In this document: piece after piece, positions 17,933 to 26,889 of the stretch | Numbering within the stretch: the first letter of the stretch is position 1 | Layout of the letters: each line of letters starts with the position of its first letter | Origin: Nocardioides sp. W7 | Lineage (GTDB): Bacteria; Actinomycetota; Actinomycetes; Propionibacteriales; Nocardioidaceae | NCBI RefSeq assembly: GCF_022919075.1 | Contig: NZ_CP095078.1 | Span: 1,488,001-1,552,000 of the forward strand | Direction: 5' to 3' | Length of the DNA: 64,000 nucleotides | Notes under the pieces: model-generated | Seen by the model: the letters and a program-made list of their open reading frames with translations, nothing else | Database searches by the model: none | What the model was told of the DNA's origin: nothing | Position numbers and translations under genes: made by a program

Positions 17933-19120
17933 ATGCGCTCAGCGAGCACGGGGACGGCCCTGCCGGACGGGTCGAAGCTCGTCCACATCGGCATGCCGAA
18001 GACCGGTACGACGGCCCTGCAGGCCGCCCTGGATGCCGGGCGACCGCAGCTGCGGGAGGCCGGGGTCCGGCTGGTGGGCAAGGGCCGGCACGAGATGAAG
18101 ACGGCGCTGGCCGCTGCCGGCACCCTGCCGCCGTACTGGGTCGACCGACGCGAGAAGCGGTGGGAGCAGCTCGCCGAGAACTTCCGGACCTCCCAGGCCC
18201 GCTGCACCATCTGGTCGAGCGAGACGCTCTCCCAGGCCGCGCCCGACCGGATCCGGCACATCGCCGATCGGCTGGGGTCGGACACGCACGTGGTGCTCAC
18301 CCTGCGTCCGCTCGCGCCGCTGCTGGCCTCGCAGTGGCAGGAGGTGCTGCGCCGCCGCGGCACCGAGGACCTGGACACCTGGCTGCACCGGCACTTCGAC
18401 GCGGTGTCGCCGGACGGCACGGTGAACGTCGAGTGGACCCGGCACATGCCCGAGCTGCACCGGTTCAGCCTGCGCCGCGTCGTCGAGGAGTGGGGCTCGG
18501 TCTTCGGCGAGGAGCGCCTGACCTTCGTGGTGGCCGACCCGCACGACCGCTCCAGCGGCATGCGCGTCTTCGAGAGCCTGCTCGGAGTGCCCGTCGGCAC
18601 GCTCGTCCCGCAGGAGCAGGTCAACGCGTCCACCCCGTACCCCGAGTCGGAGATGCTCCGCGCGTTCAACATCGCCTTCACCGAGAACGGTGGCGACCAC
18701 CCGACCTGGATGTTCACGGCCGGGAAGGGCGGCAAGCTCGCCCTGCGCGAGCTGCAGAACCTGTCGTCCCACCCGATCCGCACGCCCCGGTGGGCGGCGG
18801 ATCGGTCCAACGAGTACACCCGCGACTGGATCGCCGCGGTCGAGGCGTCCGACGCGACCGTGATCGGCGACCTCCAGCACCTGCTCGTCGATCCTGCGGA
18901 CTACCCCGAGGACGTGACGCCCCCGGACACGGTCAGTGTCGCCTCGGCCGGCCGGGTCGCCGAGGTGCTGTTCCGCTCGGCGCTGGAGTACGTCCCCGCT
19001 CCCGATCCCCAGGCCGCCGCCCCGGAGCGGCCCGAGCGCGGGCTGGAGTCGTACGACGCCCGCGAACTGCTCCGAGAGCTCGCACGACGCGGTCGCCGTC
19101 GGATCGGACGACGTGGGTGA
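17933..19120 (+). CDS. Sulfotransferase-like protein of the wall-polymer island
   Basis: The 395-residue protein begins with KLVHIGMPKTGTTALQAAL, the 5'-phosphosulfate-binding P-loop of sulfotransferases. A weaker second motif (VVLTLRPLAPLLASQWQE) corresponds to the 3'-phosphate-binding strand and helix. It may sulfate a surface glycan, but no PAPS-synthesis genes are in this window, so the donor is unproven. ATG 17933 is preferred, with GGAG 12 bases upstream; the in-frame TTG at 17921 abuts that GGAG. Its stop overlaps the next start as GTGA, implying coupled translation. Confidence 0.75.
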   Translation: MRSASTGTALPDGSKLVHIGMPKTGTTALQAALDAGRPQLREAGVRLVGKGRHEMKTALAAAGTLPPYWVDRREKRWEQLAENFRTSQARCTIWSSETLSQAAPDRIRHIADRLGSDTHVVLTLRPLAPLLASQWQEVLRRRGTEDLDTWLHRHFDAVSPDGTVNVEWTRHMPELHRFSLRRVVEEWGSVFGEERLTFVVADPHDRSSGMRVFESLLGVPVGTLVPQEQVNASTPYPESEMLRAFNIAFTENGGDHPTWMFTAGKGGKLALRELQNLSSHPIRTPRWAADRSNEYTRDWIAAVEASDATVIGDLQHLLVDPADYPEDVTPPDTVSVASAGRVAEVLFRSALEYVPAPDPQAAAPERPERGLESYDARELLRELARRGRRRIGRRG

Positions 19121-20811
19121 GGCAGCGGCTCGTCGCAGCGCTGGCCGGGGTCCCCGGCGCCCGCGCCGCGGCGCGAACCCTCCGGCGCGGTAGGTCCCGC
19201 GCGAGCCTGCTCGCCCAACGCCCGCGGCACCGAGCGCTCGCCGGGCTGGTCGCCGCCGAGCGCGATGGCGAGGATGCTGCGATCGCCGTCATCGGCCCGC
19301 ATGCCGACGCCCTCGCGCAGCTGGTCCGTGCCCGGTCGCCGCGCGCGGTGGTGACGGCGTACTCCGGCAACGAGAGCGAGCGGCACGTCGCGATGGTGGT
19401 CGACGGTCCCTTCGACGTCGTCGTCGACCTCGGCGGCACGGCCGGCCGGCTGCGCCGGTTCGAGGCGACCCTCTTCCACCTGCGTCCCGGCGGGATCCTC
19501 GTGGTGCCGGGCGGCGCCGTCGAGCTCGGCCCGCACCGCGGCGACCTCGGTGTGCTGCTGGACACCGCGGGGTCGCCGCCGGAGGGCCCGGGAACGACGT
19601 TGGGCCGGCTGCAGGACTTCCGCGACGTGGTCGGGCGGCACGTCACGCATCGCGTCGTCGGGAAGGACCTGTTGCTCACCCACGACGCGCGGCAGGTGCT
19701 GGCCAAGCTGCGCGAGCCGGAGTTCAACGACTACCTGCGCCTGGCCGAGACCCCGCACCGGCTGCTGCGGACCCTCCCCGCCGAGGAGCCGCCCCCCGCG
19801 CCGGAGGGCGGCGAGGGCCCGGTGCCGCGCCGCCTCCCGATGCACCGCCCCATCAGCAGCGCCACGATCAGCCTCCGCGAGTACCGCGACGTACGGGTCG
19901 CGCCCAAGCAGGTGCTCGTCGGCGACCGGGTGCTGCTGCCGGACACGTTCCGCCACAACCAGTGGCCCCACCTGGTGCACAGCCGGCTCGTCGACCACGG
20001 TGCCCGGTTCGCGCGGCCGAAGGGTCGGGTGCAGGCGGCGAGCCTGCCCCGGCTGAGCGGCACCTACCTGCACCTCGACAACGAGTTCCGGGGACACTTC
20101 GGGCACCTGCTGACCGAGACCCTGTCCCGGGTCTGGAGCTGGCCCGAGGCGCTCGCCATCGACCCGGACGCGCGGGTGCTGGTCGGCACCACCAGCAAGC
20201 GTCCCCGCCCGCTCGACTATGAGCTTGAGCTGTACGAGGCCTGCGGCATCCCACGCGATCGCATCGACGTCATCGACCGCCCGGTGCTCGTCGACCGGCT
20301 GATCTCCGGCACGCCGCTGTTCAGCCACCCCGACTACGTCCACCCGCGGATCGAGCAGACCTGGCGCGAGGTGGGGGACCGGCTGGCCGACCAGGCCGAG
20401 GACCGCGACTGGCCACGCCGCTTCTTCGTGGGTCGGCGCAGCGAGAAGCGGGCGTGCGTCAACGGGGCGGAGGTCGAGGCGATCTTCGCGGAGTACGGCT
20501 TCGAGGTCGTCTACCCCGAGGACTACTTGCTGGGCGAGCAGATCAGGCTGTTCCGGGCCGCCGAGGTCGCCGCCGGGTACGCCGGCAGCGGGCTGTTCCA
20601 GATCGCGTTCGTGCCCGAGCCGACGCACGTGATCATGGTCGGGCCCGCGTCGTACACCCCTCGCAACGAGTACCTGATGGCGGCGGTCCACGGGCACCGG
20701 GTCGAGGCGGTCATCTGCGAGGCCGGCGGCAAGGGCATCCAGACGTCGTACTCCTTCGACGCGGAGCGGGAGGGCCCCTACCTCCGCTCGCTCCTGGAGC
20801 GGCTGCCGTGA
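19117..20811 (+). CDS. GT61/DUF563-type glycosyltransferase with an extra N-terminal Rossmann-like domain
   Basis: The protein has 564 residues. The C-terminal half (about 270-550) matches the DUF563/GT61 pattern: YLHLDNEFRGHFGHLLTE, RRFFVGRRSEKR, EVVYPEDYLLGEQIRLFR and AAGYAGSGLFQIAFV. The N-terminal 200 residues contain FDVVVDLGGTAGRLRRFEAT and HLRPGGILVVPGGAVEL, which look like a worn methyltransferase fold without a good SAM-binding glycine loop. It probably modifies the same surface polymer as its neighbours. GTG 19117 overlaps the upstream stop. Acceptor unknown. Confidence 0.75.
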   Translation: MRQRLVAALAGVPGARAAARTLRRGRSRASLLAQRPRHRALAGLVAAERDGEDAAIAVIGPHADALAQLVRARSPRAVVTAYSGNESERHVAMVVDGPFDVVVDLGGTAGRLRRFEATLFHLRPGGILVVPGGAVELGPHRGDLGVLLDTAGSPPEGPGTTLGRLQDFRDVVGRHVTHRVVGKDLLLTHDARQVLAKLREPEFNDYLRLAETPHRLLRTLPAEEPPPAPEGGEGPVPRRLPMHRPISSATISLREYRDVRVAPKQVLVGDRVLLPDTFRHNQWPHLVHSRLVDHGARFARPKGRVQAASLPRLSGTYLHLDNEFRGHFGHLLTETLSRVWSWPEALAIDPDARVLVGTTSKRPRPLDYELELYEACGIPRDRIDVIDRPVLVDRLISGTPLFSHPDYVHPRIEQTWREVGDRLADQAEDRDWPRRFFVGRRSEKRACVNGAEVEAIFAEYGFEVVYPEDYLLGEQIRLFRAAEVAAGYAGSGLFQIAFVPEPTHVIMVGPASYTPRNEYLMAAVHGHRVEAVICEAGGKGIQTSYSFDAEREGPYLRSLLERLP

Positions 20812-20873
20812 GGCCGCCCTGTCGTGTCGGCTTCGTCACAGGTGCCGCTGTTCCGTGCGGGAGGCGCCGCACG

Positions 20874-20879
20874 TAGCCT
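20874..20879 (+). promoter_or_regulatory. -10 element of the DUF2520-panC promoter
   Basis: TAGCCT lies about 104 bases before the ATG at 20983. It would give a leader of roughly 95 bases ending in GGAGAGCAG. No attenuator or riboswitch structure was recognised in the leader. Confidence 0.4.
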
Positions 20880-20982
20880 CGACCCCGACGCAAGCATCGG
20901 CACAACCCGTCCGGTACCCACCCCGGCTCCGTCGAGAAGACGGAGTGGTCGGAGGGACTGGAACGAGAGATGTGGAGAGCAG

Positions 20983-21930
20983 ATGGACCAGCAGCACCCG
21001 CGCGCCCACGACGTTCCCGTCGCGGTCCCGCGCCCCCTTCGCATCGGCGTCGTCGGTGCCGGACGTGTCGGCGCCGTCCTGGCTGCCGGGCTCGGTGCCG
21101 CCGGGCACCGGGTCGTGGCCGCCGCCGGCGAGTCGGACGCCTCCCGGCAGCGGATGGCCGAGCTGTTGCCCGGCGTGACGCCCGCCAAGCCCAGTGCCGT
21201 CGCCCGCGCCAGCGACGCGCTGCTGCTGACCGTCCCCGACGACATGCTCGACAACGTCGTCACGATGCTGGCCGCCAGCGGCTCGATCCGCCCCGGCCAG
21301 CTCGTCGTGCACACCTCGGGCCGCCACGGCCTGGCCGTGCTCGAGCCCGCCCGTGCGCTCGGCGCTCGGGTGATCGCGCTGCACCCCGCCATGACCTTCA
21401 CCGGCACGGCCGTGGACCTCGACCGACTGGCGGGCTGCGTCTTCGGCCTCACCGCCGGCCCCGCGGAGCGGGCGCTGGCCGAGAGCCTGGTCGCCGACCT
21501 CGGTGGTCGGCCGATGTGGGTGCCCGAGGAGATGCGCACGCTCTACCACGCGGGCCTGGCCCACGGCGCCAACCACCTGGTCACCCTGGTCACCGAGGCG
21601 ATGGAGATGCTGACGGCCGCCGGTGCCGACGATCCGGCCGGCACCCTCCGCCCGCTGCTCACGGCCGCGCTCGACAACGCGCTGGCCCACGGGGACGCCG
21701 CGCTCACCGGCCCGATCGTCCGCGGCGACCTCGGCACCGTGCGCGCCCACCTCGTCGACCTCGCCGCGAACGCGCCGCACACGTTGCCGTCGTACGTCGT
21801 GATGGCGCGGGCGACCCTGGCCCGCGCGGTCACCGACGGTCGCGTCGTACCCCTGCGTGCGCTGCGCATCCACCAGCTGCTCGAGGAGGCGCTCGCCGAC
21901 GCGCCGGTTCCCGAGGTCGAGACGCGATGA
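20983..21930 (+). CDS. Rossmann-fold DUF2520 protein, candidate ketopantoate reductase
   Basis: The 315-residue protein has an NAD(P)-binding start, RIGVVGAGRVGAVLAAGLGAAGH, and a C-terminal helical DUF2520 domain (LYHAGLAHGANHLVTLVTEAME). The architecture resembles 6-phosphogluconate dehydrogenase-like reductases. It is translationally coupled to panC (ATGA), as its counterpart is in mycobacteria (Rv3603c as recalled). No classical panE is in the window, so a role as ketopantoate reductase is a reasonable guess only. GGAGAG precedes ATG 20983; a longer frame from 20824 is less likely. Confidence 0.82.
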   Translation: MDQQHPRAHDVPVAVPRPLRIGVVGAGRVGAVLAAGLGAAGHRVVAAAGESDASRQRMAELLPGVTPAKPSAVARASDALLLTVPDDMLDNVVTMLAASGSIRPGQLVVHTSGRHGLAVLEPARALGARVIALHPAMTFTGTAVDLDRLAGCVFGLTAGPAERALAESLVADLGGRPMWVPEEMRTLYHAGLAHGANHLVTLVTEAMEMLTAAGADDPAGTLRPLLTAALDNALAHGDAALTGPIVRGDLGTVRAHLVDLAANAPHTLPSYVVMARATLARAVTDGRVVPLRALRIHQLLEEALADAPVPEVETR

Positions 21931-22826
21931 GTCGTACGCCTGCCCTCGCGCACACGCGCGAGGAGCTCTCCGGCATGCTGGCGCGCGCCCGGGCCGCCGG
22001 CGAGCGGGTCGGCTTCGTGCCGACCATGGGTGCCCTGCACGAGGGTCACGCCAGCCTGATGCGGACGGCCCGGGAGCGCGTCGCCGGAGACGGGCGGAGC
22101 GGTCCGGTGGTGGCGTCGGTCTTCGTCAACCCGCTGCAGTTCGGCGCCGGCGAGGACCTCGACCGCTACCCCCGCACCCTCGACGCCGACCTCGAGCTCT
22201 GCGCGCGGGAAGGCGTCGACATCGTCTTCGCGCCGAGCGTCGAGGAGGTCTACCCGGGCTGGCCCGAGCAGCGGGAGCCGCAGGTCACCGTGGAGCCCGG
22301 CCCGCTCGCGGACGTCCTGGAGGGCCGCAGCCGCCCGGGGCACTTCCGCGGGATGCTCGTCGTCGTGGCCAAGCTCTTCGGCCTGGTCCGGCCGGACCTG
22401 GCCGTCTTCGGCCAGAAGGACTACCAGCAGCTCGTGCTGGTCCGGCAGCTCGTCGCCGACCTGTGCCTGGGCGTCGACGTGGTCGGCGCCGCGACCGTCC
22501 GCGAGCCCGACGGCCTGGCCCTGTCCAGCCGCAACCGCTACCTGGACGCGGACCAGCGGATCGAGGCCGTGTACCTCCACCGCGCGCTCCGCGAGGCCCA
22601 GGAGAACGCCCGGTACGGCGCCGCCGTCGCGCTCGACGCGGCCCGCGCCGAGCTGCGGCTCGGCAAGGGCGTCGACCTCGACTATCTGGTCGTCACCACC
22701 CCGGAGCTGACCGAGCTCCCGGCCGACGTCCCCCCCGGCACCGAGGCCCGCATCCTGGTCGCCGCCCGCCTCGGCACCACCCGCCTGATCGACAACCTCC
22801 CGCTCACCCTGGGCGGCCCGCCCTGA
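21927..22826 (+). CDS. panC: Pantothenate synthetase
   Basis: PanC joins pantoate and beta-alanine with ATP. The 299-residue protein has the nucleotidyl-transferase motif FVPTMGALHEGHASLM, then SVFVNPLQFGAGEDLDRYPRT, GHFRGMLVVVAKLF, GQKDYQQL and LALSSRNRYL, all expected. The ATG overlaps the preceding stop by four bases. Its co-substrate beta-alanine is made by PanD, encoded just downstream after a repeat-rich gap. Confidence 0.96.
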   Translation: MSRTPALAHTREELSGMLARARAAGERVGFVPTMGALHEGHASLMRTARERVAGDGRSGPVVASVFVNPLQFGAGEDLDRYPRTLDADLELCAREGVDIVFAPSVEEVYPGWPEQREPQVTVEPGPLADVLEGRSRPGHFRGMLVVVAKLFGLVRPDLAVFGQKDYQQLVLVRQLVADLCLGVDVVGAATVREPDGLALSSRNRYLDADQRIEAVYLHRALREAQENARYGAAVALDAARAELRLGKGVDLDYLVVTTPELTELPADVPPGTEARILVAARLGTTRLIDNLPLTLGGPP

Positions 22827-22842
22827 CCCTGGGTTCGTGCGG

Positions 22843-22957
22843 CGCTCGCGAAGCGAGTCCGTCGAACCGCGAGCGCAGCGAGCCTGGTTCGACGGAGCCA
22901 AGAGACCGGCGAGCGAGGCGAGCCCCCAGCCTTTGAGACACGAGCGAAGCGAGTGAG
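22843..22957 (+). repeat. Cluster of GAGCGAAGCGAG-type palindromic units between panC and panD
   Basis: The gap holds four imperfect copies of a short self-complementary unit: CGCTCGCGAAGCGAG, GCGAGCGCAGCGAGC, GCGAGCGAGGCGAGC and CGAGCGAAGCGAGTGAGC. A longer stem, GTCGAACC (22861-22868) with GGTTCGAC (22886-22893), encloses the second unit. The last unit ends right at the panD ATG, where it occupies the place of a ribosome binding site. Similar units are common in intergenic DNA of this group. Confidence 0.75.
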
Positions 22958-22960
22958 CAC

Positions 22961-23380
22961 ATGTTCCGCACGATGATGAAGAGCAAGATCCACCGGGCGA
23001 CGGTGACGCAGGCCGACCTGCACTACGTCGGCTCGGTCACCGTCGACGAGGACCTCCTCGACGCCGCCGACCTGCTGCCGGGCGAGCTGGTGCACATCGT
23101 CGACATCACCAACGGCGCCCGGCTGGAGACCTACACGATCGCGGGCGAGCGCGGGTCCGGCGTGCTCGGCATCAACGGCGCGGCGGCGCACCTGGTGCAC
23201 CCCGGCGACCTGGTGATCCTGATCGCCTACGCCCAGCTGGAGACCGCCGAGGCGCGCGAGCTGAAGCCGCACGTGGTCTTCGTCGACGCCGACAACAAGA
23301 TCATGGCGACCGGCTTCGACCCGGCCGAGGCCGTCGACGGGTCCGGTCTGGTCCGAGGCGACCGGCTGGCCGAGCGGTAG
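22961..23380 (+). CDS. panD: Aspartate 1-decarboxylase (pyruvoyl enzyme precursor)
   Basis: PanD makes beta-alanine from aspartate. The 139-residue precursor contains [14 protein letters not shown], where self-cleavage between Gly and Ser (about 24/25) creates the pyruvoyl cofactor. [20 protein letters not shown] is the conserved core. ATG 22961 is used, with a second Met at residue 5. There is no normal ribosome binding site because a GAGCGAAGCGAG repeat runs up to the start. Confidence 0.95.
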   Translation: MFRTMMKSKIHRATVTQADLHYVGSVTVDEDLLDAADLLPGELVHIVDITNGARLETYTIAGERGSGVLGINGAAAHLVHPGDLVILIAYAQLETAEARELKPHVVFVDADNKIMATGFDPAEAVDGSGLVRGDRLAER

Positions 23381-23383
23381 CCT
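23378..23383 (+). promoter_or_regulatory. -10 element of a leaderless nadB promoter
   Basis: TAGCCT overlaps the panD stop codon and lies six bases before the nadB ATG. No ribosome binding site intervenes. NAD genes may therefore be transcribed independently of the pantothenate genes. Confidence 0.5.
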
Positions 23384-23389
23384 GCCCGA

Positions 23390-25063
23390 ATGCCTCCCAC
23401 AGCGGTACGCCGCGTCCCGGGCCGGCTCTCGGCCCCGGAGCCCGGCTGGACGACGCGGGCCGACGTCGTGGTCATCGGCTCGGGCATCGCCGGGCTGACC
23501 GCCGCCCTGCGACTCCGCGAACACGTGGACCGGGTCCTCGTCGTCACCAAGGACGTGCTGGCCGCGGGCTCCACCCAGTGGGCGCAGGGCGGGATCGCCG
23601 CCGCGCTCGGCCCGGAGGACACCCCGGCGGAGCACGAGGTCGACACCCTGGTCGCCGGGGCGGGCGCGTGCGACGCGGACGCCGTACGTGTCCTGGTCAC
23701 CGAGGGCCCCGAGGCGGTGCACGAGCTGATCGCCCTGGGGGCGCAGTTCGACCACAGCGCCGACGGCGCGCTGTCCCTGACCCGGGAGGGCGGGCACCAC
23801 CGCGACCGGATCGCGCACGCCGGCGGTGACGCCACCGGCGCGGAGATCCAGCGGGCCCTGATCGCCGCGGTCGAGGCGGCGCCCGAGATCGAGGTCATCC
23901 AGCACGCCCTCGCGGTCGACCTCCTGCTCGACGGGGAGGCCGGCCAGGGCGGCGGAGTCGCGGGGGTGACCCTGCACGTGATGGGCGAGGGCCAGCGCGA
24001 CGGCGTCGGGGCGGTGCACTGCCGGGCGGTGGTGCTCGCCAGCGGCGGACTCGGGCAGGTCTTCTCGCAGACCACGAACCCGGCGGTCTCGACCGGCGAC
24101 GGCATGGCGATCGCGCTGCGTGCGGGAGCGACGCTGCGCGACCTGGAGTTCGTGCAGTTCCACCCGACGGTGATGTATCTCGGCCCCGACTCGGTCGGCC
24201 AGCAGCCGCTGATCTCGGAAGCGGTCCGTGGCGAGGGCGCGTTCCTCGTGGACTTCGAGGGCGATCGGATCATGGCGGGCGTGCACGAGCTCGGCGACCT
24301 CGCGCCGCGCGACGTGGTCGCGAAGACGATCATGCGGCGGATGAACGAGACCGGCCGGCCGCACCTGTGGCTCGACGCCCGGCACCTGGGCCAGGCGCAC
24401 TGGGAGCGCCGCTTCCCGACCATCCTGGCGACCGCGCGCTCCCACGGGATCGACCCCGTCACCGAGCTGATCCCGGTCGCGCCGGCCTGCCACTACGCCT
24501 CGGGCGGCGTGGCGACCGACCTGTGGGGCCGCACGGACGTGCCCGGGCTGTACGCCACCGGCGAGGCGGCGTGCTCCGGGGTGCACGGCGCGAACCGGCT
24601 GGCCTCGAACTCCCTGCTGGAGGGGCTGGTCTTCTCCCGCCGGATCGCCGCCGTGCTGCCGGGGGAGCTGCGGCCGTGGAGCGAGACCGCCGTCGACCGG
24701 CGTACCCCCGGCCTGGTGTCCGGCTCGGTCCGACCCGAGCTGCAGGAGGTGATGTCGGTGCGTGCCGGCGTGCTCCGCAGCGCTTCCGGACTCGCCGACG
24801 GGGCCGGCCACCTCGACAAGCTGACGGGGGTCGGGACCGAGACACCCGGTGTCGCGGCCTGGGAGACCACCAACCTGCTCACCCTCGCCGGCGCCCTGCT
24901 CGAGGCCGCCGCGCTGCGCGAGGAGACTCGTGGGTCGCACTGGCGCGAGGACTTCCCCGAGCGCGACGACGCCCGCTGGGCCGGGCACTTCGACGTCCGC
25001 ATGCGCGACGGCGAGACCACCATCGCCTTCTCCCCCTCGCCCGCAACGGACGGAACCGCATGA
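23390..25063 (+). CDS. nadB: L-aspartate oxidase
   Basis: This FAD enzyme oxidises L-aspartate to iminoaspartate for NAD synthesis. The 557-residue protein has VVVIGSGIAGLTAALRL near residue 26, STQWAQGGIAAAL, and the succinate dehydrogenase-like HRDRIAHAGGDATG active-site region. Near the end of the catalytic part are ACHYASGGVATD and GANRLASNSLLEGLVF. It overlaps nadC by four bases (ATGA). nadA, its usual partner, is not in the window. Confidence 0.95.
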   Translation: MPPTAVRRVPGRLSAPEPGWTTRADVVVIGSGIAGLTAALRLREHVDRVLVVTKDVLAAGSTQWAQGGIAAALGPEDTPAEHEVDTLVAGAGACDADAVRVLVTEGPEAVHELIALGAQFDHSADGALSLTREGGHHRDRIAHAGGDATGAEIQRALIAAVEAAPEIEVIQHALAVDLLLDGEAGQGGGVAGVTLHVMGEGQRDGVGAVHCRAVVLASGGLGQVFSQTTNPAVSTGDGMAIALRAGATLRDLEFVQFHPTVMYLGPDSVGQQPLISEAVRGEGAFLVDFEGDRIMAGVHELGDLAPRDVVAKTIMRRMNETGRPHLWLDARHLGQAHWERRFPTILATARSHGIDPVTELIPVAPACHYASGGVATDLWGRTDVPGLYATGEAACSGVHGANRLASNSLLEGLVFSRRIAAVLPGELRPWSETAVDRRTPGLVSGSVRPELQEVMSVRAGVLRSASGLADGAGHLDKLTGVGTETPGVAAWETTNLLTLAGALLEAAALREETRGSHWREDFPERDDARWAGHFDVRMRDGETTIAFSPSPATDGTA

Positions 25064-25974
25064 TCACCCGCACGTCGTACGCCGATCTGCCCCGGCCGCT
25101 CATCGAGGAGCTGTCCGAGGCCGGGCTGGACCCCCTGAGCGTCTACGAGATGGTCGTCGCCGCGTTCGAGGAGGATCTCCCCGACGGTGCCGCCGACGTC
25201 ACCAGCGCGGCACTCCCGCCGCTGGGCCACGGCACCGGTGACTTCGCGGCGCGCGAGGACGGCGTGGTGTGCGGCCTCGGCGTCGCCACGCTCGTGTTCG
25301 TCTACGCGCTGGGGGAGCGGGCGGTGGTCTCCGACCGGCTCGCCGACGGCACCCACGTCCGCGCGGGCGACGTCGTGATGCGGGTGAGCGGGCCGTTCTC
25401 CGACCTGCTCACCGCCGAGCGGACCGCGCTCAACTTCGCCTCCCATCTCTCCGGGGTCGCGACGGCCACCTCGCACTGGGTCACCGCGCTGGCCGGCACC
25501 CGTGCCCGGGTGCTCGACACCCGCAAGACGCTGCCGACGTACCGCGCCCTGCAGAAGTACGCCGTGCGCTGCGGAGGCGGGGTCAACCACCGGTTCAGCC
25601 TGGCCGACCGGGCGATGGTCAAGGACAACCACGTGGTCGCCGCCGGCGGTGCCGTGCCGGCGTACGTCGCCGTCCGCGACGCCAACCCCGGCCTGCGGGT
25701 GGAGGTCGAGGTGACCGACCTCGACGAGCTCCGCGAGCTGCTCGACGCCGGCTGCACCGAGATCCTGCTCGACAACATGGACTCCCCGACGATGGCCGAG
25801 GCGGTCCGGATCAATGCGGGACGCGCCACGCTGGAGGCGTCGGGCGGGCTCACCCTGGAGCGCGCCCGCGAGGTCGCCGAGACCGGAGTCGACCTCATCT
25901 CGGTCGGTGCGCTCACGCACTCGGTGAAGGTCTTCGATCTCGGCCTGGATCTTTCACCCCAGCACGAGGACTGA
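25060..25974 (+). CDS. nadC: Nicotinate-nucleotide pyrophosphorylase (carboxylating)
   Basis: NadC converts quinolinate and PRPP to nicotinate mononucleotide. The 304-residue protein has LNFASHLSGVATAT, DTRKTLPTYRALQKYAV, GGGVNHRFSLADRAMVKDNH and ILLDNMDSPTM, plus SGGLTLERAREVAETGVD. These are the substrate-binding Arg, Lys and His segments. The start ATG 25060 overlaps nadB. Confidence 0.95.
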   Translation: MITRTSYADLPRPLIEELSEAGLDPLSVYEMVVAAFEEDLPDGAADVTSAALPPLGHGTGDFAAREDGVVCGLGVATLVFVYALGERAVVSDRLADGTHVRAGDVVMRVSGPFSDLLTAERTALNFASHLSGVATATSHWVTALAGTRARVLDTRKTLPTYRALQKYAVRCGGGVNHRFSLADRAMVKDNHVVAAGGAVPAYVAVRDANPGLRVEVEVTDLDELRELLDAGCTEILLDNMDSPTMAEAVRINAGRATLEASGGLTLERAREVAETGVDLISVGALTHSVKVFDLGLDLSPQHED

Positions 25975-25979
25975 TTCCG

Positions 25980-26753
25980 GTGCCGCTCCTCGCCGCCGAC
26001 ATCGGCAACAGCCACACGGTCCTCGGGCTCCTCGATGACGGCGAGGTGCTGGCCCACTGGCGGGTCGCGACCGACGAGCGGCGTACCTCCGACGAGTGGG
26101 CGGCACTGCTGCGCGGGCTGCTGGCCGAGCATTATCCCGAGATCGACGGTATTGCCGTCTGCTCGACCGTCCCGGCGGTCCTGCACGAATGGCGTGACAT
26201 GCTCGTCCGCCATTTCTCCGACCGGCCGAGCGTCGTGGTCGAGCCCGGCGTCCGGACCGGGGTCCCGGTCCTGATGGACAATCCGCGGGAAGTCGGCTCC
26301 GACCGGATCATCAACGCGCTCGCGGCGGCGACCGAATTCGGCGGCCCGGCCATCGTCGTCGATTTCGGCGGCACGGCCACGACGTTCGACGTGGTCAGCG
26401 AGCACGGGCAGTACGTCGGCGGCGCGATCACACCGGGGATCGAGATCTCCCTGGAGGCGCTCGGGCGCCGCGGCGCCCAGCTGCGCAAGGTCGAGCTGCT
26501 CCGACCGCGCTCGGTGATCGCGAAGAACACCGTCGAGGCGCTGCAGTCGGGCATGGTCTTCGGCGTCGCCAGTCAGGTCGAGGGAATGGTCGCCCGGATG
26601 ATCGCGGAGCTCGCGGTCCCGACCGAGTCCGTGCACGTGGTGGCGACCGGCTATCTCGCGCCCCTGGTCGTGGATGAATGTCGTTGTTTCACCGATCATG
26701 CGCCGTGGCTGACGTTGCGTGGCCTCGAGCTGGTATTCCTGCGCAATTCCTGA
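25980..26753 (+). CDS. coaX: Type III pantothenate kinase
   Basis: CoaX phosphorylates pantothenate, the first step of CoA synthesis, and so links to panC/panD upstream. The 257-residue protein shows the ASKHA motifs LLAADIGNSHTVLGL, EVGSDRIINALAA and VVDFGGTATTFDVV. GTG 25980 lies five bases after the nadC stop. The last third of the gene is less GC-rich than its neighbours. Type III enzymes are not feedback-inhibited by CoA, as known for the family. Confidence 0.95.
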   Translation: MPLLAADIGNSHTVLGLLDDGEVLAHWRVATDERRTSDEWAALLRGLLAEHYPEIDGIAVCSTVPAVLHEWRDMLVRHFSDRPSVVVEPGVRTGVPVLMDNPREVGSDRIINALAAATEFGGPAIVVDFGGTATTFDVVSEHGQYVGGAITPGIEISLEALGRRGAQLRKVELLRPRSVIAKNTVEALQSGMVFGVASQVEGMVARMIAELAVPTESVHVVATGYLAPLVVDECRCFTDHAPWLTLRGLELVFLRNS

Positions 26754-26889
26754 GATGCGGGAAATCGCGATCCGTCAGGACGCGCTTGACCCCATATAGA
26801 GGTTTGGCAACGTCCGTCTTTCGTGCGAAGATCCCTAGCGGCATCCGATTAGCCGGGTATCGCATGAGTGATTCGGAGAAAGAGGAATC

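Noticed and set aside
22880..22900. GGTTCGACGG as the T-arm of a tRNA
   Set aside because: No acceptor stem, anticodon arm or CCA context around it; it is part of a repeat hairpin.
22843..22957. Possible CRISPR array
   Set aside because: The units are short palindromes of varying sequence without regular spacers.
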